From: Microbulbifer hainanensis
GTDB lineage: Bacteria; Pseudomonadota; Gammaproteobacteria; Pseudomonadales; Cellvibrionaceae
Direction: 5' to 3'
Length of the DNA: 64,000 nt
Assembly (NCBI RefSeq): GCF_014904735.1
Contig: NZ_JACZCR010000010.1
Coordinates: 103,057 to 167,056 of the forward strand
Of the stretch, positions 56,209-64,000 are shown piece by piece. The first letter of the stretch is position 1; each line of letters opens with the position of its first letter. The notes under the pieces were generated by a model. It saw only the letters and a list, made by a program, of their open reading frames with translations, made no database searches and was not told where the DNA came from. The position numbers were made by a program, and so were the translations under genes.

Positions 56209-56971
56209 AGTGTGTAAATCCGAGCAGTAAAACCATCAGCGAGATGCTGACACTGTAAACAATAACTTCAATCGGTGTCGGTGTCGCTTCGTAGCTTACC
56301 AGAGCATACAGCAGCTGCCCTGGCAGCGACCCTTCCGGCAGCAGGGCGGAAGTATCCCACAGGGGCGCCTGCGCCGGCAGCCAGTCCGCCTGTATCAGCA
56401 TTTGCGCCGCCTGTGCGCACATCCCCGCCCCCACCAGTGTCAGCAAAATACCGGCGAGCAACAGTGTGTAGTGTCGCGATAGGCCCAACAGCAGATAGTA
56501 AAAAAGCGCACCGATACTGAAACCGATACCGGCACCGAGCAGCGCCCCGGTCATGACACTGCTGTACAGATCGGGCTGGGTACGGAAGGCGGAGAGATAG
56601 ACATAAACTTCCGAACCTTCGCGCAGTACTGCAAAGGCCACGGCAACCAGCATGGCTCCCTGCAACAAATTACGCTTGTATGCCCCGCGGTGGTGGTTGA
56701 TCACCATCAGCGGCACGATCAGCAGCAGCAAAAGGTAAATTGCGAACTGTAAGAATGCGTCGAGCAGCTCCTGGCCGGTGCCATCAAACGCATTGGAGAT
56801 TGCGGTGAGGTTATTGCCGTAGGCGACCGCCCCCACAACACCGAACGCCAGCGACGCGTAAAACCAGCGCGTGCGCAACTGCATGAACCGGCTTGTCGCC
56901 AGCAGTATGCTGAGTAACAGCGCCGCTTCAAGCACTTCACGCAGGACGATAATGACGCTGGTCAAAAGCAT
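56159..56971 (-). CDS. FTR1-family high-affinity iron permease
   Basis: A 270-residue inner-membrane protein with seven predicted helices and two iron-transfer motifs of the RExxE type, REVLE at residues 11-15 and REGSE in FAVLREGSEVYVYL. This is the pattern of EfeU/Ftr1 permeases. It follows the cupredoxin-like gene by 15 bases. Members of the family import iron, usually together with a periplasmic oxidase or cupredoxin; here the small protein upstream is the obvious partner. Its place in an operon with a predicted diiron oxidase links iron supply to that enzyme. Confidence 0.93.
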   Translation of the reverse strand: MLLTSVIIVLREVLEAALLLSILLATSRFMQLRTRWFYASLAFGVVGAVAYGNNLTAISNAFDGTGQELLDAFLQFAIYLLLLLIVPLMVINHHRGAYKRNLLQGAMLVAVAFAVLREGSEVYVYLSAFRTQPDLYSSVMTGALLGAGIGFSIGALFYYLLLGLSRHYTLLLAGILLTLVGAGMCAQAAQMLIQADWLPAQAPLWDTSALLPEGSLPGQLLYALVSYEATPTPIEVIVYSVSISLMVLLLGFTHYVSRSYRQNLPEARAH

Positions 56972-56986
56972 GGACAGTGACCTGTA

Positions 56987-57328
56987 CTATTGCGCAATGA
57001 TTTTACCCTGAGCGGTTTTCGGATTGAACTCGCCAAAAAAAGGATATTCCCCCGGCGCCAGGGGGCCGATAAAGATGATCGCTCGCTGCCCGCCCATAAT
57101 GACTTTTTCGCGATTGAGTTCATAGCTTTCGAATTCTTCCGGGGTCGGATCGCGGTTGTAGACGATCAGCTTGACTTTGGTGTTGGCCGGAACCGTCAAC
57201 TCCGACGGCATAAACAGGTGATCGCGGATTTCAAGAGTCACCTCCGGGCGGCCAGCGGCGACGGCCATCCAGCCCAGCAAAATGACGATTACAGTTTTGT
57301 ACCATTTTTTATGCCAGTGGCTAGTCAT
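56987..57328 (-). CDS. Small cupredoxin-like periplasmic protein, FTR1 partner
   Basis: A 113-residue protein with an N-terminal membrane/signal segment (YKTVIVILLGWMAVAAG) and one cupredoxin-like domain: IRDHLFMPSELTVPANTKVKLIVYNRDPTPEEFES, then the closing GPLAPGEYPFFGEF. The domain resembles the cupredoxin part of EfeO and other FTR1-associated proteins. It lacks the Cys and most His/Met ligands of a type 1 copper site; instead it is rich in Glu (PEEFESYELNRE), which suggests iron or another metal ligation. The ATG overlaps the end of the kinase gene by eight bases, and the permease gene follows 15 bases later. Confidence 0.87.
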   Translation of the reverse strand: MTSHWHKKWYKTVIVILLGWMAVAAGRPEVTLEIRDHLFMPSELTVPANTKVKLIVYNRDPTPEEFESYELNREKVIMGGQRAIIFIGPLAPGEYPFFGEFNPKTAQGKIIAQ

Positions 57329-58693
57329 CGCCCTCTCCCGCGACGTTCGGCAGGGGCGCCTGCTGCGGAAAATCAATCCGCACCGACAAACCCTGCCCCG
57401 ATGCCGATTGCCCCAGTTCGATCTGTGCATGATGTAACTGGGCAATATGTTGCACGATAGACAAGCCCAGGCCGCAGCCCTCGACGGAAGTATCGTGGCG
57501 GTCGCCACCAACCCGGTAGAAGCGCTCGAAAATACGCGGGTATTCCGCCTCCGGAATGCCCGGTCCCGAGTCTTCCACGCGCAGGGTCACGCGCTCCCCC
57601 TCCGTCCTCGCCCACACTTCGATATGTCCGGCCTCCGGGGTGTATTTATTGGCATTGCCAAGCAGGTTTTTTAACAGAATGGCCAGTGCAAAGCGATCCC
57701 CTAAGAGCGGGGCTGCACCGCCGCGCAGCTCGACAGACTGGTTTTTCGCCGCAAACGCGGCATAGCTCTCGGCGATCTCTTCGCGGGCCAACTGATATAG
57801 GTCCAGGGGTTCGAAACGGGCCGGATAGTGATCCGGTGTGGTGCGGTAGAGATCGAGAATCTGTTCCACCAGGTGGGTCATGCGCTCGACACTGCCCTTG
57901 AGCTTCCCCAGCGAATCCGGCACTTCCTCGATGGAACGGTGCTGATGCTGCAGGTCGCGCAGTTCCAGCTCGAGGTTATGTGCGTGTACCCTGATTGCAC
58001 TGATCGGGGTGCGCAACTCGTGGGCCGCGTCGGCGGAAAAGCGCCGCTCGCGATCGAAAGAGGCCTGCAGTCGCGCCAACAAGGCGTTGGTGGATTTCAC
58101 CACTGGCAGCAATTCTTCCGGGGGTTCCTCCAGCGGCAGCGGAGTGAGGTCCTCAGCGCGCTTCTTCTGCAGCGCCCCTGCCAGTTGGCGCAGGCTGCTG
58201 AGCCCGCGCCCCACAACCAGCCAGATCAGCAGTCCGGCGACGGGGATCCCCAGTAGAATCGGCAAAACCGATTCGAGGATCATCTTGTCTGCCAGGCGGT
58301 AGCGCAGGTCGATGCGCTCGGCGACCTGAACCCAACCGCGGCGCTCCGGAGCAAAATGGGTAAACACCCGCCAGCGATATCCGGAAAAATTGATCTCGCG
58401 ATAACCTTCCTCGAAGGGTGCGATCGACTCCTGTGGCGCATTGGATGAGCGCATCAACAGTCGCTCTTTGCCGGCCCAGACCTGAAATGCCAGATCCTCG
58501 GTCTGCCTGACAACGATCGCCGCGGTCTCCGGCTGCGGCATTGCCGTAAGCAGCTGCGCGGTTGCGGCAAGCTGGCGATCGAACAGCTGCTGCGCCTCCG
58601 CCATACTGGCGCGGTAGCCGTGCAGGGCAGAAACGAAGTTCACCAGGATGATGGTCGACAGCAGCGCGACCAGCAGGAAGACGCGAATCGACT

Positions 58694-58697
<4 letters not shown>
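57321..58697 (-). CDS. Sensor histidine kinase of the QseC/PmrB type
   Basis: A 458-residue inner-membrane kinase: helix 1 (about residues 5-25), a periplasmic sensor of about 115 residues, helix 2 (about 143-163), a HAMP-like linker, the H-box with phospho-acceptor His226 in FSADAAHELRTP, and the ATPase boxes N (LLGNANKYTP), G1 (VEDSGPGIPE) and G2 (GCGLGLSIVQ). It overlaps the regulator gene by four bases (ATGA). The sensor has scattered acidic residues but no clear ExxE iron motif, so the signal cannot be read from the sequence. The link with an iron permease in the same operon makes a metal or membrane-state signal plausible. Confidence 0.92.
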
Positions 58698-59353
<656 letters not shown>

Positions 59354-59366
59354 CCAAGCGGTATTC

Positions 59367-60035
59367 CTAGCGCATTTTTTCCTGAACTTTCATCTCGAGG
59401 CGCTTAATCTCACCGAGCCGACCTTCACTGGCCAGCGGTCGCTGCGGGTCCGCAGGTGCCGCTTCTGCCCGTTGCAGGTAGGTAAGAGCCTGAGCATAGT
59501 CTTTCTGCTGAAAGAGGTAATCGGCGTAAAAATAGTTGGCATCGACATCGTCGGCACCGTATTCGAGCCCCTTGCGCAGATATTCTGCTGCTTTTTTATC
59601 ATCGCCAAAGCCAATTGGCCAGCCGGGTACCTGGTAGTAGAGGGAACCGAGGCTGGTGTAGGCGGCGCCGCCGAGGACGCTACCGTCGATGGCGATGGCG
59701 TGTTCCAGGTCCGTTTTGGCCTCCTTTACCGCGGACAGGGCGCCGAGGCCGCCTTTGGCGCCGGCGTAGGAGGCGCGGACAATACCGCTCCACACCCACA
59801 CCGGAGCACTGTCTGGATACTGGGCGGTGGCTGCGCGCGCTTTTTCCGCCAGTGCGGCAAACTGGTCAGCCTGCTGCTTTTCCGGCGAGCGGTATTTGAT
59901 CTGCGCCCAGGATTTCTGCAACGCGGTCACCGCGTCTCCTGCCGCATCCGCCCACAGCAGTGGTGAGAACAGCATGGCGAACGCGACCGGTGCCGCCGCG
60001 GCGATTTTCTTCAATGTCGTTATTTGGGATTTCAC
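59367..60035 (-). CDS. Exported TPR-repeat protein, function unknown
   Basis: A 222-residue protein with a signal peptide (residues 1-29, ending LLWADA). The rest is helical and holds TPR-like units, the clearest at about residues 120-195 (KKAAEYLRKGLEYGADDVDANYFYADYLFQQKDYAQALTYL is one long pair). A Trp/Gly-rich stretch, PVWVWSGIVRASYAGAKGG, precedes it. It lies 10 bases behind the SDR gene and 13 bases before the regulator gene, so it joins the biosynthetic genes to the signalling genes in one operon. A periplasmic scaffold or sensor-accessory role is possible, but nothing shows it directly. Confidence 0.8.
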   Translation of the reverse strand: MKSQITTLKKIAAAAPVAFAMLFSPLLWADAAGDAVTALQKSWAQIKYRSPEKQQADQFAALAEKARAATAQYPDSAPVWVWSGIVRASYAGAKGGLGALSAVKEAKTDLEHAIAIDGSVLGGAAYTSLGSLYYQVPGWPIGFGDDKKAAEYLRKGLEYGADDVDANYFYADYLFQQKDYAQALTYLQRAEAAPADPQRPLASEGRLGEIKRLEMKVQEKMR

Positions 60036-60045
60036 AGTGCCTCTC

Positions 60046-60867
60046 CTATTTTGACGCCTGAATATTCTGAAGCGCGAACTGACGGATTACCGGCAGTTTC
60101 TTGGCCAGCGCGGAATCGACCACCGCCGGGAAAAGCGCATTCACTTTGATAAACAACCGCTCCGGCCAGCCGATAAAGCGGCGCCCACTGGCGCGACTCT
60201 GCAGCAGCCGCAGACATTGCTCCGCTACTCTCTGTGGCGAATCCGACTGATTGCCGAGACTGCGATTCAGCTCGTTAACCGCGGTGGTATTGAACTCAGT
60301 ATCCACGGCCCGCGGCGCCAGGTAATGCACTCGCACACCGGTATCGGCGAGTTCGCGGCGCAGCGACTCGGTAAAGCCGTGCAGCCCCGACTTGCTCGCA
60401 CTGTAGGCGGCAAACCCCGGATGGCCGATATGGCCGAAGGCGGAACCGATATTGACGATCGCCGGCCGTTCGCTCCGCTGCAACAGCGGCAACAGATCGC
60501 GGGTCAGCGCCATCGGAACCAGCAGGTTGGTCTGCAGCATACGCGCCAGGGTCTCGTCACTCATGTCGGCAAGCAGGGCGAACTGGGAGACACCGGCATT
60601 GTTGATCAGTACATCCACACCACCGGGAATGGTCGCGCAGCGCTCTACCAGCTGGCGGCGCTGATCGGCATCGAGCAGATCCGCGGCCAGGACCAGGTGA
60701 TCATCGCTGTGCGGGAGCGACGCGCGCAGCGCCTGCAGGCGCTCGGCATTGCGGCCCTGCAACAGCAGCCGGTGGCCATCGGCGGCGAGAAGCTGTGCGA
60801 TGGCGCTGCCGATGCCGCCGCTGGCCCCGGTGATCAGGACCGTCATGGTGTTTTTTGCCGGTTTCAT
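60046..60867 (-). CDS. SDR oxidoreductase of the oxidase operon
   Basis: A 273-residue short-chain dehydrogenase: TGASGGIG cofactor motif (residues 14-21), NNAG, catalytic Ser in NIGSAFG and YSASK. A C-terminal extension (about 40 residues, RFIGWPERLFIKVNALFPAVVD) resembles that of SDRs acting on long-chain or membrane-associated substrates. The ATG overlaps the stop of the diiron-oxidase gene (TGATG), so the two are translationally coupled. It should reduce or oxidise the product of the preceding enzymes; the substrate is unknown. An alternative ATG seven codons later is possible. Confidence 0.87.
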   Translation of the reverse strand: MKPAKNTMTVLITGASGGIGSAIAQLLAADGHRLLLQGRNAERLQALRASLPHSDDHLVLAADLLDADQRRQLVERCATIPGGVDVLINNAGVSQFALLADMSDETLARMLQTNLLVPMALTRDLLPLLQRSERPAIVNIGSAFGHIGHPGFAAYSASKSGLHGFTESLRRELADTGVRVHYLAPRAVDTEFNTTAVNELNRSLGNQSDSPQRVAEQCLRLLQSRASGRRFIGWPERLFIKVNALFPAVVDSALAKKLPVIRQFALQNIQASK

Positions 60868-61541
60868 CAGGCTACCTCCGCCGCTGCAGCTGCGCGGCTC
60901 TCGACTTCGCGGAAGATATCGCCGTAGAGGCGGAAGATGGCTCGCGCGCTGTGCACGATCGCCCGCTTGTCGGCCTCGTCTTCGATGCGGTTCATCAGCC
61001 CCTTGAAGAAATCGATATGGCCGATATCCAGGTCGCCGTGGGACAACAGATAGCTGAAAGCCTTGTTCGGCAGGTCCAGGGATTTCTGGATCGCGCGCGC
61101 GGCGTTGGTGGCCAGCGCGATGCTGGTGCCCTCGAGTACATTGACCATGCCGAAGAAGCCCAGCGGATTGCCGCGGGCAATGGTGTCGTAGGCGTAGGCA
61201 ACCATCAGCTCGGTGGAGAGATTCGGCTGGCCATTGCGTACCGCATCGACATCGCCGCCGCAGGCCGCGATGTCATTGAGAATCCACTCCTGGTGGCCGG
61301 TTTCCTCCTCGATATATTCGGCGAGCGCCTCGCGCAGCCATTCCTGTTTATCGGTCAGGCGGCTGCCGCAGGCCATCATCAGCGGCACCGTGTGTTTGAC
61401 GTGATAATAGGCCTGGGTCAGGAAGCCGATATATTCCTCCAGGCGGATATCCCCGCGGGCGCCACGCTGGATCAGAGGCGCACTCAGCAGGGAGTGGCGG
61501 GCATCTTCGGTTTGCTGTTGCAGCTGGTCATAAAAATTCAT
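60867..61541 (-). CDS. Haem-oxygenase-like diiron oxidase (TenA/PqqC/UndA-like)
   Basis: A 224-residue all-helical protein of the iron-containing redox enzyme group. Candidate metal ligands form the pattern of haem-oxygenase-like diiron oxidases: His47 (YYHVKH), Glu80 and His83 (EETGH), Glu137 (VLEG), and His168, Asp172 and His175 (HGDLDIGH). The final His-x3-Asp-x2-His spacing matches that known for SznF, and Glu-x2-His matches UndA. It lacks the TenA active-site cysteine context, so a thiaminase is unlikely. The gene overlaps the ligase by four bases and the SDR by the TGATG junction. It probably oxidises an acyl or amino substrate activated by the ligase. Confidence 0.82.
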   Translation of the reverse strand: MNFYDQLQQQTEDARHSLLSAPLIQRGARGDIRLEEYIGFLTQAYYHVKHTVPLMMACGSRLTDKQEWLREALAEYIEEETGHQEWILNDIAACGGDVDAVRNGQPNLSTELMVAYAYDTIARGNPLGFFGMVNVLEGTSIALATNAARAIQKSLDLPNKAFSYLLSHGDLDIGHIDFFKGLMNRIEDEADKRAIVHSARAIFRLYGDIFREVESRAAAAAEVA

Positions 61542-63028
61542 GCAGAGACTCCGCTGTAAAGGCTTTCAATCGTTTCGTCGTAGCGCGCGGCAATGGCGTC
61601 GCGCCGCGGGCGGCCGTTGGCAGTGAGCAAGCCATCGGCAAAAGTGAGCGGCGCCGGCAGGGGCGCCCAGTTGTGTACCCGGGCGTAGTCAGGCAGCTTT
61701 TCGTTGACCTGCTTCAGCCAGCCCTCGACCTGTTCGCGATCGGTACCCGGCCGCGCGAAGATCAGCGCACAACAATGCGGGCGGGCATCGCCGAGGACGA
61801 CGCACTGCAAAACGCCCGGCTCCAGTAAAATTTCACTCTCGATCCACTCCGGCGAAATATTGCGGCCGAATGAACTGATCAGCAGGTTCTTCTTGCGTCC
61901 GGTGATATGCAGAAAGCCATCGCTATCGAATTCACCCAGGTCACCGGTCGCCAGCCATTCGTCCTGCGCACTGGCCGGATCGTTCAGGTAGCCCAGGTAG
62001 CGGGGACCGCGCACCATGACTTCACCATCGCGCACGCTGATATCGCAATGCGGTAGCGGCCGTCCGGCAGCGCCGGGGCGATCGGCACACGGCAGGTTCA
62101 GGGCAACGACCGAACCGCACTCCGACAGACCGTAGCCCTCGTAGACCGGCAGGCCGCAACTGCGTGCCTGCCGCAGCAGGTCCGGTGCCACCTTGCCGCC
62201 ACCGACGGCGACAAAACGCAGCGAGCGGGCGGGCCGCCACTGGCCATTCTGAATCTGCTCGAGCAGGAGTTTCAGGATCTGCGGCAGCAGGATCAGGCTG
62301 TCGGGACGGTATTCATCGATACAGCGACACAACTGCGCAACATCCAGCTGGGAGCTGCCGGACAGCCCCAGCCGAGCCAGTCCCGGCGCCATCACGGTGC
62401 CGCCGAGCAGCCAGCTGGTGTAGGCACCGGCGACGTTTTCCAGCAGCGTGGCGAGGGGCAGCAGACACATATGCCGCTGGCACTGCAGTAGCTCCAGCCG
62501 CTGCGCCAGTGCCGCGGCGGTGTCGAACTGCGTCTCGTTGGAGAGGCAGACGCCGCGCGGGGTACCGGTGGAGCCGGAGGTGAAGGTGATTTTTGCGGTG
62601 TCGGCAGGCAGCGCCACCGCGCCTGCCGCGGGGATATCGATCAGGGCCAGACCGGCCATTTCCGCCTGCGCCTCGCCGACCTGGTCGAGCGCGGTAAAGC
62701 GTTCGCAGTCGTCGGTCAGCAGTGCGCTCATGCCGCTGGTCTCTATCGTGTGGGCCAGCTGTTGCTGGGAAAAGAATACCGGTAGCGGCACAAGGGTAAC
62801 GCCCGCAACCTGGCAGGCAAGGTCGACCAACAGCCAGGCGGGACCGTTGTCGGCATAGAGCCCGAGAACGGTGACTTCGCACTGGCGCAAAGCGTCTGCG
62901 GTTTCCTCTACCGCACGCGCCAGTGTTCCGTAGCTGTATCCGGGAATAGATTCGCCGGGCTCGCCGATCAGTGCCGCGCGCTCGGGCTCAATGCGCGCGA
63001 GTTCGTAGATCCGTTCGATCAGTTGCAT
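61538..63028 (-). CDS. AMP-forming acyl ligase (ANL superfamily)
   Basis: A 496-residue adenylating enzyme. Motifs in order: A3 FTSGSTGTPRGV, A5 YEGYGLSECGS, A7 ATGDLGEF and A8 GFLHITGRKKNLL. At the C-terminus, where the family has the A10 lysine (usually in TxxxK), the sequence reads LTANGRPRRDAI, so the lysine seems to be arginine. The start MQLIERIYEL overlaps the hemolysin-family gene by ten bases and is preferred to longer starts inside that gene. It is closest to long- or medium-chain fatty-acid ligases. It presumably activates the substrate of the operon as an acyl adenylate or thioester. Confidence 0.88.
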   Translation of the reverse strand: MQLIERIYELARIEPERAALIGEPGESIPGYSYGTLARAVEETADALRQCEVTVLGLYADNGPAWLLVDLACQVAGVTLVPLPVFFSQQQLAHTIETSGMSALLTDDCERFTALDQVGEAQAEMAGLALIDIPAAGAVALPADTAKITFTSGSTGTPRGVCLSNETQFDTAAALAQRLELLQCQRHMCLLPLATLLENVAGAYTSWLLGGTVMAPGLARLGLSGSSQLDVAQLCRCIDEYRPDSLILLPQILKLLLEQIQNGQWRPARSLRFVAVGGGKVAPDLLRQARSCGLPVYEGYGLSECGSVVALNLPCADRPGAAGRPLPHCDISVRDGEVMVRGPRYLGYLNDPASAQDEWLATGDLGEFDSDGFLHITGRKKNLLISSFGRNISPEWIESEILLEPGVLQCVVLGDARPHCCALIFARPGTDREQVEGWLKQVNEKLPDYARVHNWAPLPAPLTFADGLLTANGRPRRDAIAARYDETIESLYSGVSA

Positions 63029-63726
63029 GCGGGAACCTCTTTCAGCGCTACCGCCATCTCCTGCGCCTGCGCGGTGCAACCGAGCAGCAGTTCGCGGATC
63101 AGCGGCCGATTGAGTAGTGCGCGGCGCTCTTCGGTGACGTTAATCGCCGTGACCGCCGGGCGCGTATCGTAGTAACTGCCCCAGTCGGCGATCTTATCGC
63201 CGAGGCGCGAGCCGTCGGCCTGACACAGCACCACCTGGTTACCGGTGAGTTTCTGCAGCAGGCGGTGGACTTCCGGCGTCGCGGTGAAGATGGCCCAGGT
63301 CACGCCGGCTGCGGCAAAGAGCTCCGCCAGCATCAGGAACAGCAGGCGGCTACTGCCGCGGGATGTGGATACCAGGTTGCCGATCTCGACGATGTCCGCG
63401 CGGGTCACCGGGCTGCCACTGGCCTCCGCCAGGCGCTGCTCCACCGGCTTGTCGAGGTACTGCTCCAGGAACAGCGGCCCGCTGTCGGCACGGCGCAGGC
63501 CCAGGGCAGCATTGATACGGTCGCCGTCGCCCTGCGACAGCAGCAGCGGCAGGAAACTGTAGAGCCTGGCCCCATAGGTAGCGGCGAAAACCGCGGAGAT
63601 ATACTGCTCCACGCCAATGCGACCGGGATCGCGGGCAGCGGCCAGGGAAAAACCGGGCCAGCTGGTCACGACCGGCGGCTGGGAAATGACGGCATCGGTG
63701 GGTGTCACGGATTGAAAGCCTTCCAC
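63019..63726 (-). CDS. Thermostable-hemolysin-family protein (predicted GNAT-like acyltransferase)
   Basis: A 235-residue protein that matches the thermostable hemolysin family of Vibrio (delta-VPH type): ALGLRRADSGPLFLEQYLDKPVE, ITRADIVEIGNLVS-like segment, FTATPEVHRLLQKL and DWGSYYDTRP are all in their usual order. Despite the name, the family is predicted to be related to GNAT-type acyltransferases, as in the acyl-homoserine-lactone synthases. The start is a GTG preceded by GAGGG; an in-frame GTG six codons later is possible. It is the first gene of a ten-gene operon and is preceded by a PmrA-type box. With the ligase behind it, an acyl transfer role fits better than a toxin role. Confidence 0.85.
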   Translation of the reverse strand: MEGFQSVTPTDAVISQPPVVTSWPGFSLAAARDPGRIGVEQYISAVFAATYGARLYSFLPLLLSQGDGDRINAALGLRRADSGPLFLEQYLDKPVEQRLAEASGSPVTRADIVEIGNLVSTSRGSSRLLFLMLAELFAAAGVTWAIFTATPEVHRLLQKLTGNQVVLCQADGSRLGDKIADWGSYYDTRPAVTAINVTEERRALLNRPLIRELLLGCTAQAQEMAVALKEVPACN

Positions 63727-63774
63727 TGCAAACCCTCGTGGGGAATTTCGATGCAGTGAGTCTACGGGGGCTAA

Positions 63775-63802
63775 ATTAAGGCAGACTTAAGGTTGGCTAA
63801 AG
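63775..63802 (-). promoter_or_regulatory. Triple PmrA/QseB-type regulator box
   Basis: Read on the minus strand, the boxes are CTTTAG, CTTAAG and CTTAAT, each separated by five bases (63797-63802, 63786-63791, 63775-63780), an 11-base period. The last two match the PmrA/QseB consensus of two YTTAAK units five bases apart. The array ends 49 bases before the GTG of the first gene in the operon, which itself encodes a QseB/PmrA-type regulator. Confidence 0.7.
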
Positions 63803-63851
63803 TTGGCGCGGGAATCGGGATTTTGTGACCGGGTCGACGATATGCGGCACC

Positions 63852-63880
63852 TGCAAGAGCGGTCCGCGGCCGCTCCTGCA
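63852..63880. repeat. Degenerate REP-like palindrome
   Basis: Arms TGCAAGAGCGG (63852-63862) and CCGCTCCTGCA (63870-63880) pair with one mismatch and share the GAGCGG core with the perfect element at 12669-12707. It lies upstream of the minus-strand operon. Confidence 0.6.
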
Positions 63881-63886
63881 TTAGGG

Positions 63887-64000
63887 CCTGTTCACACTAA
63901 ATTCGATGGCCGCGACGACGGCCGTTTTTTCGCAAGGCAAGGCGTAGTGAGCGCCGTGTGGCCAGTCACATAAGCGAACTTCAACGCAGCATTGCAGAAA
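63887..64000. repeat. Possible dispersed repeat with hairpin, truncated by window edge
   Basis: The stretch starting CCTGTTCACACTAAATTCG has the look of a genome-wide intergenic repeat and has no coding features. It holds a small stem-loop GGCCG/CGGCC (63908-63923) followed by G and six T (63925-63930), which could act as a terminator on the + strand. No second copy lies inside this window, so the repeat call is from general pattern only. Confidence 0.35.

Noticed and set aside
60867..61541. Thiaminase II (TenA) or PqqC
   Set aside because: No thiamine or PQQ genes are nearby, and the His/Glu/Asp pattern is that of diiron oxidases.
63019..63726. A pore-forming toxin, as the family name hemolysin suggests
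   Set aside because: There is no signal peptide and no membrane-inserting segment, and the gene is coupled to a ligase and an oxidase; a biosynthetic role fits better.
63908..63930. Terminator of a + strand gene
   Set aside because: There is no + strand gene upstream that it could end; it is more likely part of a dispersed repeat.

Overview
The window looks like part of the chromosome of a GC-rich, polysaccharide-degrading marine or soil gammaproteobacterium of the Cellvibrio/Microbulbifer type. The evidence is the TonB-dependent uptake receptor, many secreted or lipoprotein glycoside hydrolases, non-phosphorylative sugar catabolism, a QseB/PmrA-type two-component system and REP-like palindromes. 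It is almost entirely coding: 42 protein genes, no RNA genes, no insertion sequences and no CRISPR array were seen. The taxonomic placement is an inference from gene content.

Region 1 (1-23265, mostly + strand) is a xyloglucan utilisation locus. It holds GH35 (cut by the window edge), a DgoR-like GntR regulator (- strand), GH95 fucosidase, TonB-dependent receptor, a second GH35, GH31 alpha-xylosidase with a PA14 insert, a flavin-dependent halogenase-like protein and GH74 endo-xyloglucanase. A coupled galactose/galactonate block follows (SDR dehydrogenase, DgoK, DgoA), then a sodium/sugar symporter, GH39 beta-xylosidase and a DUF4380 protein. The GH95-receptor-GH35-GH31 core is the gene set known for Cellvibrio japonicus xyloglucan side-chain removal.

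Region 2 (23366-44735) is a 20-kb minus-strand block plus one divergent gene. It encodes GH43, GH3, a GH3-SGNH esterase fusion, two IlvD/Edd sugar-acid dehydratases that bracket a GPH transporter and a cytoplasmic GH43, an aldehyde dehydrogenase, a fumarylacetoacetate-hydrolase-family protein, an SMP-30 lactonase, a sugar porter, a LacI regulator and a divergent SDR dehydrogenase. Together these make a complete Weimberg-type route from xylose (or arabinose) to 2-oxoglutarate. Copies of the palindrome TGTAAACGTTTACA lie at the promoters of this block and also in front of the GH95-receptor genes, which suggests one LacI regulon across both regions.

Region 3 (44828-55368) is a starch/maltodextrin locus: a maltose-type MFS transporter, three GH13 enzymes and a GH31 alpha-glucosidase.

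Region 4 (55435-63802, - strand) is the most unusual part. Ten tightly packed, mostly overlapping genes run from a thermostable-hemolysin-family protein through an AMP-forming ligase, a haem-oxygenase-like diiron oxidase, an SDR and a TPR protein to a QseB/PmrA-type regulator and kinase, a cupredoxin-like protein, an FTR1 iron permease and an outer-membrane barrel. A three-copy PmrA-type box (6-bp units every 11 bp) lies in front of the first gene, so the operon probably encodes its own regulator, its own iron supply and a small biosynthetic pathway. The last 150 bases hold a degenerate REP element and what looks like a dispersed repeat.
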